Counted from the first letter of the stretch, positions 52,803 through 64,000 are shown. The stretch: 64,000 nucleotides of DNA from Colocasia esculenta (GCA_014218235.1 CM024757.1:147263371-147327370), one strand, 5' to 3'. Notes: generated by a model not told the origin, from the sequence alone. Numbers and translations: made by a program.

Positions 52803-54495
52803 ATGTACCATGGAATAGTGAATAGAGTTGTGACCGAGGAGTTTAAAGATGGAGTTGACAGTTTTATTCAGTTTGCATTGAGTAATTCATCAGTAGCAGA
52901 TGATCCGATGGGTAACATACGATGTCCGTGTTCGGCTTGTAAGAACAGAAAGTGGATATCGACATGGGATGTACAACATCATTTGTATACGAGAGGATTT
53001 GTTTCCCATTATGAGTTATGGCCGTCTCATGGTGAGTTGAATATTCAGTTGTCTGCACCAGCTAATTACTTTGTCTCCACAAGTACGTACGTAGACATGG
53101 TTGTCGATGCTGCTGGTCCGGAGTTCAATATTCATGAAGATCAAACAAATGAAGAAGTGTCAAATGATACAGCTCAAAAATTTTATCAGTTACTTCGAGA
53201 TGTTGATGAGCTATTATGGGATGGTTATGAGAAGCATACACGGTTGTCTGCAGTGTCGCAGCTACTGAATTTGAAATCTGAATTTCATATGAGCGAGAGT
53301 TGTTTTGATTGGCTTCTCTTACTCGTCAAGAGTATGCTTCCTCAATCAGAGAGGTTACCTGCTGATTTTTTACCGTGCGAAGAAGATGGTGAATGATCTG
53401 GGGCTTGGTTTTATAAAAATTGATGCATGTCTGAATCACTGTATGTTGTACTACAAAGATGATGCAGATAAGACATCATGTTGTATTTGTAAGCATGATA
53501 TATTCAAGCCTAAGAGAGGGGACAAGTCAAAGCAGAAGGATGTTCCGTATAAGTCATTGCGGTACTTTCCGATCACACCTAGATTGCAGCAGTTGTTCAT
53601 GTCCCCGAAGACAGCTGGACACATGACTTGGCATGCGAAAAGAGTCTGTCGTGACGATGGTGAAATGAGTCATCCTGCCGATGGTGAAGCTTGGGCTCAT
53701 TTTAGCCGTACTCATCCTTACTTCTCAAGGGATCCACGCAACGTGTGGCTGGGTTTATGCACAGACGGTTTCAATCCATTCGGAGGCTCGGTGACATCTT
53801 ACTCATGTTGACCAGTATTTCTAACACCGTATAACCTTTCGCCAGGCATGTGCATGAAGCGTGAAAATCTGTTCCTTTCATTGCTGATTCTGGGTCCAAG
53901 AAGTCCAGGAAAAAATATAGACATATATCTTAGACCGTTGATTGATGAACTAAAATTGTTATGGTCAGATGGGGTTCTCACTTATGATACATCCAAAAAA
54001 CAGAATTTCAATTTGAAGGCTGCATTAATGTGGATAATAAGTGACTTTCCAGCGTACGACATGTTATCTGGCTGGAGCACACATGGGAGGTTGGCATGTC
54101 CTTATTGCATGGAGGATTCTAAATCATTCGTATTGAAATCTGGGGGAAAATCATGTATTCATTTGAATTATTGTCGTAGGTGCATGCACGATCTTAAGAT
54201 GAAAGTCCGCAACAAAGCACAAGTTGAGGGCTCCATTACCCAGGCGTACCTTATTGAGGAGATATCGAACTTTTATTCAATGTACTTTGACACGGAAATT
54301 CGAACTCGACGCACTCAACCTCCACGTAATGATGATGGTGGAGATTCTAATGTGTCTGACCGACTCTCTGTGTTCAAGTGTCCCGGGCGAGCATTTGGAT
54401 ATTCTTCTACTCGCGCACTTGAAGACAGAGAGTTGGTAGCTGCAGAGATCTACCTATTTATGAATTGCGCAGAACTAGACCCTTACATTGAGTAA
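52803..54495 (+). pseudogene. CACTA transposase (TPase), frameshifted and truncated
   Basis: The N-terminal transposase-associated domain has IRCPCSACKNRKWISTWDVQ and HHLYTRGFVSHYELWPSHGE. The Transposase_21 region follows: LLRDVDELLWDGYEKHTRLS, CCICKHDIFKPKRGD, WLGLCTDGFNPFGG (probable catalytic Asp), LSGWSTHGRLACPYCMED and SIYLF-like end segments (VAAEIYLFMNCAELDPYIE). An extra T in a T6 run (53366-53371) shifts frame after residue ~190, and TGA at 53809-53811 replaces a Trp codon of the family. The C-terminal DUF4218 and DUF4216 regions are absent. The start is chosen at ATG 52803, although an upstream GTGTAG acceptor (about 52774) suggests the true first codons are in an earlier exon. Confidence 0.85.
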
Positions 54496-54588
54496 GCTCT
54501 CAACACTAATGAAATACATCATTTGCGAGAAATACTGCAGAACTTAGAGGTTGTGTGACATTTACATTGCAGAGAGTTTGACTCGGTC

Positions 54589-54828
54589 ATATGCATATGT
54601 ACACACAAAACTCTATATATTATTGTTCATATTAAATTCACGAGATCTAACGTACATACAATTATGCAGGGACTGGCTCCCCGTCCACGCCGGTCGTCTC
54701 GGCGACAGGTATACGTATATGTAAACACAAAACTCTATATATTATTGTTCAATTTAAATTCATATTTTCTAATGTGTATATAATTTTGCAGAGACCGCCT
54801 CCCCGTCGACCACGCGAGTAGCGCCACC
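54589..54828 (+). repeat. Tandem duplication of an intron-exon unit
   Basis: Two ~120-bp copies, each with ACACAAAACTCTATATATTA, a pyrimidine-poor intron end TTATGCAG/TTTTGCAG and a short GC-rich exon (GGCTCCCCGTCCACGCC and CGCCTCCCCGTCGACCACG). Confidence 0.75.
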
Positions 54829-57800
54829 TTTCCCTTCTTCCTCACCACCAGATACATGTATGTTTCCATAGATTAGTATGTTTCTTTTCTTCCAATTTAT
54901 ACAACAATAGTGTACTTAATTATTTTCAACATAGGTGGAGAGCCAGCATCCAGCAGCGGATGAGGAGGGGCCTCAGCTACCGGGACGGCAGCCATGTTGG
55001 ATCTCAGGGTAAACTTGATCACTTCAAACTTACTGTATTTGTTATTTATGTTATACATTTCATGTACAAAATTAATGTGCAATTGCAGGGGGAAGATAGA
55101 TCCCAGTTCTGCTTCCCGCTATATTACGACGCTGGTCCACACACATATTCCAGGACCAGTGGATGCATGGAGAGAGATCCTGGTGCCCGTCCGAGATTTA
55201 TTATTTGACACGTTCACGGTATTATTAATTTTTACTGATTTGAAGTCATTTATTTAATTACTATCTCTATTAGTGCAGAGAGTTGAGTAATTTTATTTCT
55301 TTACAGCGGAGGTACGCGTTCACAAGACCTGAGGATCTCCCTCGAGCTCGAGCCGTCTGGGAGTCTACTGCCCAGACTAATTTAAGAAAGTCGATGTGGG
55401 AGGCCCGGGACAAGGCAATGAAGACCACAGGCAATCGGGATCCTATGGCTTGGCTGGATTACGGCCCTGTTTGGCTGAGGAGGGACTATTGGGAGTCCCT
55501 TTGTGAGCGTTGGGCTACTGGACCATGGCAGGAGCGGTCACAGGTGGCAAAACGCAACCGATCAACTCATCCGGAGAAGAATGTGCATACTAGTGGGTCC
55601 GTATCTTATGCTACCCACAATCAAAAATTGGTAAGCATATTATTGTTCAATTGTTTAATACATTGATTATTATTGTGAAACTAGCTAATTTTGTTGAATT
55701 GTAAGCATCACGAGCTCGAGCGTGCCCCTACTTTTCACGAGTTATTTGATCGGACTCATAAGTGGAAGGGGACGGATGACTATGTCAGCGAGAGTGCTCG
55801 CACGATTGCTGTAAGTCAAGCTATAAATTTTGAATTCAATTAAGATATTAAAATAATTTGTTTTCAATAATTTAGTTTTAATTTGTTCTGCAGGAGACCT
55901 ATGACAGGACGATGGTAGATCGCTATGTAGAGGGCACTCCCCAGCCAGACTTGGATCCGGAGGCTTGGGTCGACGCAGCAGGAGGGCCGAGGAAGGGTCG
56001 AGTGTACGGCTTTGGGGACAGCCTGGATACTACTCCAGTGTTGTCCTCATATGCGAGTTCGGTCGCTCCTCCGGCATACGCGAGTTCATCTGTTGCGCCG
56101 CCCGTCAGTGGTGTAGATGAGATGAGAACCCTCATTCGGGAAGAGCTACAGGAAGAGCTACGGACGCACTTCGGCGATATAGTTCAGCAGTTGATCTCAA
56201 CCATGCAGGGAGTACGCCCCTCACAGCCAGCCCCTCAGGTCAGTATTACTATTAATTTCATATACTTTGAATGAAATGAAACCACTAAAGAATGTCAAAA
56301 GGGAAAAAAAGAAATCTAAATTAATTAACCTAACAGAAGTGTAAAGGGCGTTCAAATGATGGATCTAAAAAAAACCCGTCTAAAGGGTCAAAACACACAA
56401 CCCGGGGGTCCAAAATCCCAAATAGGGATCTGATCGGCGTGCCGTTCACTCCGACACGACCGGGTGGGTTAAATTAACGTGTGCGAACTGACGGAATCCG
56501 ATTTGGATTCTCGGATTGGGTTGGGCGTTGAAATGACGGATCTAAAAAAAAACCAAGTCTAAAGGGTCAAAACAAACAATTCGGGGGTCTAAAATCCTAA
56601 ATAGGGATCTGATCGGCGTGTCGTTCGCTCCGACACGACCGGGTGGGTTAAATTGACGTGTGCGAACTGACGGAATCTGATTTGGATTTCCGGATTGGGT
56701 TGGACGTTCAAATGACGGATCTAAAAAAAAAACTCAAGTCTAAATGGTCAAAACACACAACTTGAGGTCCAAAATCCCAAATAGGGATTTGATCGGCGTG
56801 CCATTCGATCCGACACGACCAGGTGGGTTAAATTGACGTGTGCGAACTAACGGAATCTGATTTGGATTCCCATATTGGGTTGGGCGTTGAAACGACGAAT
56901 CTAAAAAACCCCAAGTCTAAAGGGTCAAAACACACAACCTGGGGGTCCAAAATCCCAAATAGGGATCTGATTGGCGTGTTGTTCACTCCGACATGACCGG
57001 GTGGATTAAATTGACGTGTACGAACTGACGGAATCCGATTTGGATTCCCGGATTGGGTTGGGCGTTGAAATGACGGATCTAAAAAAACCCAAGTCTAAAG
57101 GGTCAAAACACACAACCTGGGGGGTCCAAAATCCCAAATAGGGATCTGATCAGCGTGCTGTTCACTCCGACATGACCGGGTGGGTTAAATTGACGTGTGC
57201 AAACTAACGGAATCCGATTTGGATTCCCGAATTGGGTTGGGCGTTGAAATGACGGATCTAAAAAAAACTCAAGTCTAAAGGGTCAAAACACACAACCCGG
57301 GGGTCCAAAATCCCAAATAGGGATCTGATCGGCGTGCCGTTCACTTCGACACGACCGGGTGAGTTAAATTGACGTGTGCGAACTGACGGAATCTGATTTG
57401 GATTCTCGGATTGGGTTGGGCGTTCAAATGACGGATCTAAAAAAAAACCCAAGTCTAAAGAGTCAAAACACACAACCCGGGGAGTCCAAAATCCCAAATA
57501 GGGATCTCATCCGCATGCCGTTCACTTCGACACGACCGGGTGGGTTAAATTGACGTGTGCGAACTGACGGAATCTGATTTGGATTCCCGGATTGGGTTTG
57601 GCGTTCAAATGACGGATCTAAAAAAAACCCAAGTCTAAAAGGTCAAAACACACAACCCGGGGTCCAAAATCCCAAATAAGGATCTGATTGGCATGTCGTT
57701 CGCTTTGACACGACCGGGTGGGTTAAATTGACGTGTACGAACTGACGGAATCATATTTGGATTCCCAGATTGGGTTGGGCGTTGAAATGACGGATCTAAA

Positions 57801-59068
57801 AAAAACCCAAGTCTAAAGGGTCAAAACACACAACCCGGGGTCCAAAATCCCAAATAGGGATCTGATCGACGTGCCATTCGACACGACCGGGTGGGTTAAA
57901 TTGACGTGTGCGAACTGACAAAATCCGATTTGGATTCCTGGATTGGGTTGGGCATTGAAATGACAGATCTAAAAAAACTCGAGTTTAAAGGATTAAAACA
58001 CACAACCCGGGGGTCCAAAATCCCAAATAGGGATCCGATCGGCATGCCATTCGCTCCAACACGATCGGGTGGGTTAAATTGACGTGTGCGAACTGACGGA
58101 ATCTGATTTGGATTCCCGGATTGCGTTGGGCGTTGAAACGACCGATCTAAAAAAACCATAGTCTAAAGGGTCAAAACACACAACTCGGGGGTCTAAAATA
58201 CCAAATAGGGTTCCGATCGGCGTGTCGTTCACTCCGACACGACCGGGTCGGTGAAAGTGACGTGTGTGAACTGACGGAGTCTGATTTGGATTCCCGGATT
58301 GGGTTGGGCGTTGAAATGACGAATCTAAAAGAACCCAAGTCTAAAGGGTCAAAACACACAACTCGGGGGTCCAAAATCCCAAATAGGGATCCGATCGGCG
58401 TGTCGTTTGCTCCGACACGATCGAGTGGATTAAATTGACGTGTGCGAACTGACGGAATCCAATTTGGATTCCCGGATTGGGTTAGGTGTTGAAATGACGG
58501 ATCTAAAAAAACCCAATTCTAAAGGATCAAAACACAACCTGGGGGTCAAAAATCCAAAATAGGGATCCGATCGGCGTGCCGTTTGCTCCGACACGATTGA
58601 GTGGGTTAAATTGATGTGTGCGAACTGACGGAATCCGATTTGGATTCCCGGATTGGGTTGTGTGTTGAAATGACGGATCTAAAAAATCCAAACTCTAAAG
58701 GATCAAAACACACAACCCGGGGGTCAAAAATCTAAAATAGGGATCCGATCGGCGTGCCGTTTTCTCCGACACGACCGGGTGGGTGAAAGTGACGTGTGCG
58801 AACAGAAGGAATCCGATTTGGATTTCCGGATTGGGTTGGGCATTGAAACGGCGGATCTAAAAAAACCCAAGAAACGACGGATCTAAAAATAGTTTCTAAT
58901 TAAACTTGAGAAATAATCACATATTTTAAGTTTAATTTTGAAAATAATATATGTATATTAATTTTTATTAATGTTTCTCATATTATTATTTTTTTAATAT
59001 AGGATCGACCTCCGGCACCTGACGATCACGAGGCGGGGACAACAGACGATCCGGTAGATCTGTCCTGA
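54670..59068 (+). CDS. TNP1/TNPA-type CACTA protein (Transposase_24-like), multi-exon
   Basis: Inferred exons 54935-55008, 55089-55218, 55307-55630, 55706-55810, 55894-56238 and 59003-59068 have GT/AG borders and join in frame for 347 codons without a stop. They include SRYITTLVHTHIPGPVDAWR, RRYAFTRPEDLPRARAVWES, DPMAWLDYGPVWLRRDYWES, ELFDRTHKWKGTDDYVSESA and a Glu-rich helix, LIREELQEELRTHFGDIV. The order matches the plant Ptta/En/Spm family, which binds subterminal repeats to pair the ends. Two upstream Arg-rich exons (54670-54708, 54792-54857) look like a duplicated pair and contain one in-frame TAG (54819-54821). The start codon was not found. Introns are 75-100 bp except the last (56239-59002, 2764 bp). 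Confidence 0.75.
56339..58880. repeat. ~178-bp tandem array inside the last intron of the TNP1-type gene
   Basis: About fourteen monomers. The anchor word GTTGAAATGACGGATCT (or a close variant) recurs near 56350, 56525, 56705, 56885, 57063, 57242, 57421, 57602, 57780, 57952, 58131, 58309, 58487, 58663 and 58841. Each unit has CCGATCGGCGTGCCGTTC, CGACACGACCGGGTGGGTTA and GATTTGGATTCCCGGATTGG. Monomers appear 85-95 percent alike and the last one is truncated. The array is rich in CpG. Confidence 0.93.
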
Positions 59069-59214
59069 TTTTTTGTATTTATTATTTTGTATGATTTTAT
59101 ATTTGTTGTATTTTATGATTTTATGTTGATTGTGAGTATTTGTGAAATTTATGAATATTGGAGCATGTTTGAAAAATCATTGTTATTTCTATATATATTT
59201 TAAAAAAATTACAG

Positions 59215-59653
59215 TAATTTTCGACGGAATTTCCGACGGATATTAGTCTGTCGGAAAATAGATATTACCGACGGAAATCACCTGTCGGAATTTCTGTCTA
59301 AAATACTGACGGATTAATTTCCGACGGATTTGTAGGTCGGAATTTACCAACGGAAATTCCGACGGATTTTGCGACAATTTTCTGTCGGTAAATACTGACC
59401 AAATTTCTGACAATGTTTTCCGACGCTTTCGGTTGGAAATTACCGACCCAATTTCCGACGGATATTTTTTCGGAATTTCTGACAGATTTCCGACGGAATT
59501 TTGTGCCGTCGGTAATTTCTGACTAGATTTTTCCGACGGATCATTTCCGACGACCTTTTGATGGAAAGCTATCGGAAGGTTGTTTTTCCGACCGCTTACC
59601 GTCGGATTTCCGACGGATGGTGTCCGTCGGAAATCCCGCCTTTTCTTGTAGTG
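59215..59653. repeat. Right TIR and subterminal repeats
   Basis: Dense TTTCCGACGGA, CCGTCGG and ACCGACGG words in both orientations over about 430 bp, ending TTTTCTTGTAGTG. Confidence 0.88.
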
Positions 59654-59762
59654 CAAGGAGTGTACATCCAGTGAGCATCCAACTCAATACACACTCAAAG
59701 TAAAGGGAGAAAGAGCTCGAGCCCATTCAAGAAATAATAAGCACTCAAGTAGAAATCTTTAG

Positions 59763-59774
59763 AAGCATTCAAAC

Positions 59775-59832
<58 letters not shown>
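59763..59832 (+). repeat. (CT)n microsatellite of the host LTR
   Basis: Expanded version of the short (CT)n seen at 1411-1430 in the related LTR. Confidence 0.8.
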
Positions 59833-59837
<5 letters not shown>

Positions 59838-60364
59838 CATTCCCTCTCTCTTTGTGTTCTTGTGTATCTGTGAGAGAGATTTGTGGGTCTGCCTAAGAGA
59901 GTCTATCTTGCGTACTATTTTATCCTTAGGCATCGTCTCAGATCAAACATCTTCTTATTTATCTTAAGCTTAATCTAGGGGCTTTGGGCACAAGCTTCTG
60001 TTTAGAAGTATTCATTTTATTTTGAGAAGATAAGACCAGCAATGTGCTAGGTGAAGTGTCCAGCTGTGGACTGTACACAGTGTTTCTCTTTGTTGGAAGA
60101 GAATGCTTGATGTACAAGTGTTTCCCTTGATTAGAAGGAAAGACCAGCTCGTGTCTGGTGGTGTGACCAACTGGAGGTCTGTACCAGTGAGTTGCTTCTC
60201 AGCTCTTAAAGAAACACCTGACTGAGGTGAAATAGTGAGCTATCTTCTTGCTCAGAAAGAGAAGAAGACTAGCAGGAGTTGCTGTTGTATGTCCATAAAA
60301 GGGACTATACCCTTGGTTAGTGGAAATCCCAAGAGTTGCTTAGGGACTAGACATATGTCTTCCA

Positions 60365-63300
60365 TGTAGCACCCAGAAAAATTAAATAATTTAAAATTTG
60401 AAGAAAAATGAAATTAAATATTATTAAAATAAAAACATACGTACCATTATCGTATGTGCAAAAACACATCAGAAAATTTCATAAATATTATAGTTCAACC
60501 ATAAATAATATTTCAAAATGATCCACAAAAAATTCGTGCGACGAAAAATCCGATTGGCCAAGTTTATGACGCAACGTGATCAATTATCATAATAGGAAAC
60601 AAAGTCGAAAAACCATTATCATGAGTAGAAAATGTGATCACAAATTAAATAAAAATGATGGAGAGACTCTAAACAACATGTATTGACAACCCATTATCAG
60701 ATTTGGGCTAATGGACAACTCTTGGCCCAAGAACAAAATCAAGCAAGGGAAAATACATGGAATTTTGTAACCCTGAATGAGCAGAAAATAGGAAGAGGCA
60801 ATTAGGGCAAATTCCAAGGCAATTAGCTTTACATGGCAACCCAAATTCGTGCCTAACCATACTAGAGGGTTTCCTAATGGCCAATACACTCTATTGGGGA
60901 TGGGAATCATCAAAACATGGAAGGGTTCATGCTAAAACCGCAACCCTTCTTTCCTAGTTGTATTAGGACCTCAAAACAACCCTAGATGCTTAAATACTCG
61001 CCAAGCAACCCTTGGGGACGAGTTACCATCTTGCTGGGGTCATGTGGGGCTATGCTAGAGCACCAGAGGGGGAGGAAATCGCCTCCAACCGGAGCTCTTC
61101 TTCCCAGCTGCGTTCTGCATCAATCTGTGTAGAGAACCCTTCTTAGATTCGACCAAAGGTGAGTCAAACCTCGACCAAACCATGCAAGGCTTATACCCTT
61201 GGAAAGAGGGTGGAGTCTAGTTTCTAATGGGATGGTTTTGCCCAATTTCTATCTAGTGTATCAGGAGTATTAAGCGTTCTCCTCCAAGCGGTCAGAGCGA
61301 GGGCTTTCTGGAGGACGAGTCTTATTCAACTCAAAAGGTAGGTTATCTCGGGCCAAACCTAATCAAGTCTTATACCAATGTGTAGTTCATCAAGTCTACT
61401 TTTATGTGCATGTGTTTTCCCCAATTTTTATCTAGCATACATGGAGTATTAAGTGTTTTCCAAAGGTCGTGTATATTTAGGGATTTTCATGTTCAAGTCG
61501 TTTCTCACGCTTCCTGAGGCCAAATCATGTAAAACCAAAGCTGTAGTTCTCTTCTTTTCCTCGTACCCAACAATTTTATGTTCAGAGTTTTGTCCTAAGA
61601 GCCCTAGTTTGTAAGTTATAAGCATTGCATGCATTATGGTGCAGTTTTCTGCATTTTCAGGCCGAACCCTAAATTGCGACCAGTCCAGACGTCGCGTTCT
61701 GCATGGCATGAACGTGACGTACCAAACCATCGCATTTATAGAAAAGGCGATCGAGTGTCCTGTCGCGATTCTGTCATTGACTTGACCATTCTGACACCTC
61801 AAACTATGCGCTACATGGTTTTCTGTGTCATGCATGAATGTGACGCAGTAGTACGTCGCGATTTAGATCGTTTCACGCTCTTGCATTTTTGTTATTTTAT
61901 ATTGTACTTTTGAAAACATCACTTGAACACGACGTATCGAAACGTTGTGACTCAAGGATGATCGCGACATGCTGCCTGTTGCGTTATGAATGCGACAAAC
62001 AGGATCGTCGTGTTTTCAACCTGAAGGCGACGGTCTAGACCGTCGCAATTTGATCTTTTACAGCAAGCCCATGTTTTTGAACCGTGTACTATCTTCTTAA
62101 TTGCAACGACTGTGTCCGTCGCGGATTTCAAAGCCTACCTGATACCTGTTTTGCATGGTCTAAAGTTCAAGGTTAGCATGTCATAGTTCCATTAAGTGCA
62201 TGTGGTTTGATCAGCGACTTAAAACTTGTTAACCCATGAAAAACTCATTACAACATGAATATCTATTCCATTGTTCTTAAATGATATGATATATACTTGC
62301 AAACTATTGATTGATCATCTTGCTATTTAGCTTGTTAAAGTGAATAATTGTTATCTTAAAATACTGCAAATCATGTCAAGTTAAGTGCATGTTTCAATCT
62401 CATGTCTTCGTGTTAATTGCTTTCTGCATGTTTGAAACCGATGGATTGTGGATTGAGACACGTACTTCACTACACACTTGCACTTGGAAACTCACGGCCG
62501 ATCATTCTGTATCGGCAGTCTAGTGACCTTTTTCTTAAGACCTCTGTAAATCTCCGTACTCCGTGGATTCCCTCACAGACACTGAGTTGGTTGTACCATT
62601 GAAGTTCCGTAGAGTTAGAGTGCACTTCCTTTCTTCTCTTGTTTTCATGAGAGTGATTTATAACCTTAACTTAAGCCATTAATGTGAAGAGATAACTAAA
62701 GTATAAATCGCGTCGTTATGCTGCTAAAATTATCTCTTGATCATTGTTATCATGAAAACCATGTTCACTTGACTTGCTACTTCTTGACATCATCATCATC
62801 ATGAACATGACATTACCATTGTGTATACCTTGAAACTCTTATATTGGCCATGAATGACTGTGGGTATCTACATTTGAAAATAGTGAGATGCTGATAGGGC
62901 ATGACGTGTGTCCAAGGGCTCTAGTCTAGCCCCAATGACGGCGAGTCATAAATATACTATTAACCATGGGGTATAATGATTACTGGCGTTGCATCTGCGT
63001 TGGGAGTATTTGCGTGTTGAATGCTAGATACAATAACCACATACACGTGTCCTAGTGTGCATTTCAAGGTGGATCTTTCCTTGGTGTACATTAGTGTCTT
63101 CGTGCCTGATTAGTGAATCATGTTAAAAGTTCGTGCTTGCTTGCTTGCGTGATATGACCATCCTGCAATTATTGTAATTAAGTGATATCTTGCGTGCTTG
63201 TTACTTGCCACTCTATTGATAGCTCTTGCTCGTCATATCATTCTAGATCTCGATCTATCTTGTTCAAGTATCATGTTTAATGAGTTTTATTCGCACATAC

Positions 63301-63800
63301 ATATCTTGATAATCGTGCTTACCTAGTTCTAAATTACTAATCACTTATATCATTATCCGCACATTGAGATGTAAATCCTACTGGGCTAGTTTGCTCACTC
63401 CCTACTTTAACCTTCTAGGTGACTATGAAGTGCAAGAAGAAGAACAAGCCGAGGATGGGAATGCGTCCGAGTGAAGAGCATTCCAACCATAGAGTTATTA
63501 TTAGTTTACTTTGAGTGTTAGAACAATGTAGTAGGATGTGAGGATTATATGTACTTTTCCTTTTATTGAATCTTAGTCATGTCATTTAACGATGAGAGAG
63601 TTGTATTCTATTTGAAACAATGAATTGAGATTTGAATACAAAAATTAGTTGAGTTCATTATTTGGGCCCTATTGTTATGATGTGATGATACACATTTAGT
63701 GCTTGCTAGCTAGAGACTTATTTGCCGACTGCTCACATCTCGGAATATCAAATGTATTACTTCAAATATATTTCCGCTGCGAAATTCTCGAGATGTGACA
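60365..63800. mobile_element. Solo LTR of a Ty3/gypsy (Tekay/Del-like) element
   Basis: 3436 bp, TGTAGCACCC...GAGATGTGACA with TTCCA at 60360-60364 and 63801-63805. The end CCGCTGCGAAATTCTCGAGA matches the style of Tekay/Del LTRs, which are often several kb. No internal genes, primer site or second LTR is present, so recombination between LTRs has removed the interior. Repeated CGTCGCG and GCGACG words occur at 61690-62130. The small frames inside match nothing known. It sits in the conserved CTTCCAT block of the Copia LTR. Confidence 0.8.
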
Positions 63801-64000
63801 TTCCATTTGAGAAGTATCGAATCAGGATAAATCTTTGTGTTCTTGTACTTGCTTCTGCGCCTCTAATTTTTATTGCACACACTTATTATACTAACCAAAC
63901 TTTTCAAGTGATGATTTTGTCTTTTAGATTTCAGATTCTCTATTCACCTCCATTCTAGGCTATCTTTCCTGCCAACCAAGTGGGCCAACAAGTGCCCATA

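Larger units (their letters stand above)
48449..59653 (+). mobile_element. CACTA (En/Spm) transposon with TPase and TNP1-type genes
   Basis: 11,205 bp. CACTACAAGAAAAAACGG on the left and the complementary ...TTTTCTTGTAGTG on the right; CAA duplications at 48446-48448 and 59654-59656. Removing the element and one CAA restores the LTR sequence. Subterminal repeats of TTCCGACGGA type lie at both ends. Plus-strand genes: TPase (52803-54495, broken) and TNP1-type (54670-59068, nearly intact). A ~2.5-kb tandem array in the last TNP1 intron and a ~3-kb unassigned leader make it long. Confidence 0.93.
47289..63990 (+). mobile_element. Solo Copia LTR (first-family relative) holding two nested elements
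   Basis: Starts TGTTGAACCACTCATATATT as does the LTR at 203 and ends TGGGCCAACA. Segments 47289-48448, 59654-60359 and 63801-63990 align in order with that LTR (for example TCAAGGAGTGTACATCCAGTG after the CACTA, and GGATAAATCTTTGTG after the second insertion). The flanks are AGTGT and AGTGC, matching at four of five positions, and no primer site follows the right end in the ten visible bases, so it is probably a solo LTR left by recombination. Confidence 0.75.

Noticed and set aside
56339..58880. Centromeric satellite
   Set aside because: Monomer length is suggestive, but the array is short, lies inside a CACTA intron between in-frame exons, and nothing here indicates a centromere.

Overview
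The window is repeat-dense nuclear DNA from a flowering plant with a large genome. The evidence is the set of element families: Sirevirus-like Copia LTR retrotransposons, a Tat-lineage Ty3/gypsy element with a second RNase H and antisense genes, plant L1-type LINE, En/Spm-type CACTA transposons with transposase-associated, Transposase_21, DUF4216 and Transposase_24 signatures, a long-TIR Mutator-like element and Tourist-like MITEs. I cannot name the species, although the repertoire would suit many large monocot or magnoliid genomes. I see no convincing single-copy host gene, tRNA or rRNA. Nearly every long open frame belongs to a mobile element or is a by-product of simple repeats. || Layout. 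203-6030: a young complete Copia element (LTR-gag-LTR, no pol, target duplication AAAAG). 6447-7510: two degenerate trinucleotide arrays. About 9.3-13.6 kb: the 3' part of a second Copia family, with a broken accessory ORF and a 2.3-kb LTR. 13644-27925: a decayed LINE split by two insertions, a small minus-strand LTR element (15053-18525, duplication ATAAG) and a CACTA element (19739-27335, duplication TTT). About 28.5-29.0 kb: a 5' stub of another Copia element. 29.3-30.7 kb: a long inverted repeat, itself split by a 10.1-kb Tat gypsy element (30688-40806, duplication ATATT). 41.3-43.6 kb: a LINE-like tail and fragments of two Copia LTRs. 44478-45484: a fold-back Mutator-like element with higher-order internal repeats. 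45.98-46.81 kb: two MITE candidates. 47289-63990: one apparent solo Copia LTR, same family as 203-1983, expanded to 16.7 kb because it hosts an 11.2-kb CACTA element (48449-59653, duplication CAA) and a 3.4-kb gypsy-type solo LTR (60365-63800, duplication TTCCA). || How the parts relate. Each nest reads as layers: removing the inner element together with one copy of its target duplication rejoins the outer sequence. The genes present are transposition genes: Copia Gag; gypsy Gag, protease, RT, two RNases H and integrase plus antisense ORFs; LINE endonuclease, RT and RNase H; and CACTA TPase (DDE-type, cuts and joins DNA) and TNP1/TNPA-type (binds subterminal repeats). Almost all carry stops or frameshifts. 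The best-preserved genes are the 453-codon Copia gag and the TNP1-type gene of the 48-59 kb CACTA, whose last six exons form one uninterrupted frame. || The features most worth a second look are an array of about fourteen 178-bp monomers inside an intron of that TNP1 gene, the 5-unit higher-order repeats in the Mutator-like element, the gag-only young Copia element, the duplicated 3' LTR and 53-base G run in the 15-18 kb element, and the shared CT-repeat plus GC-rich leader in both CACTA elements.
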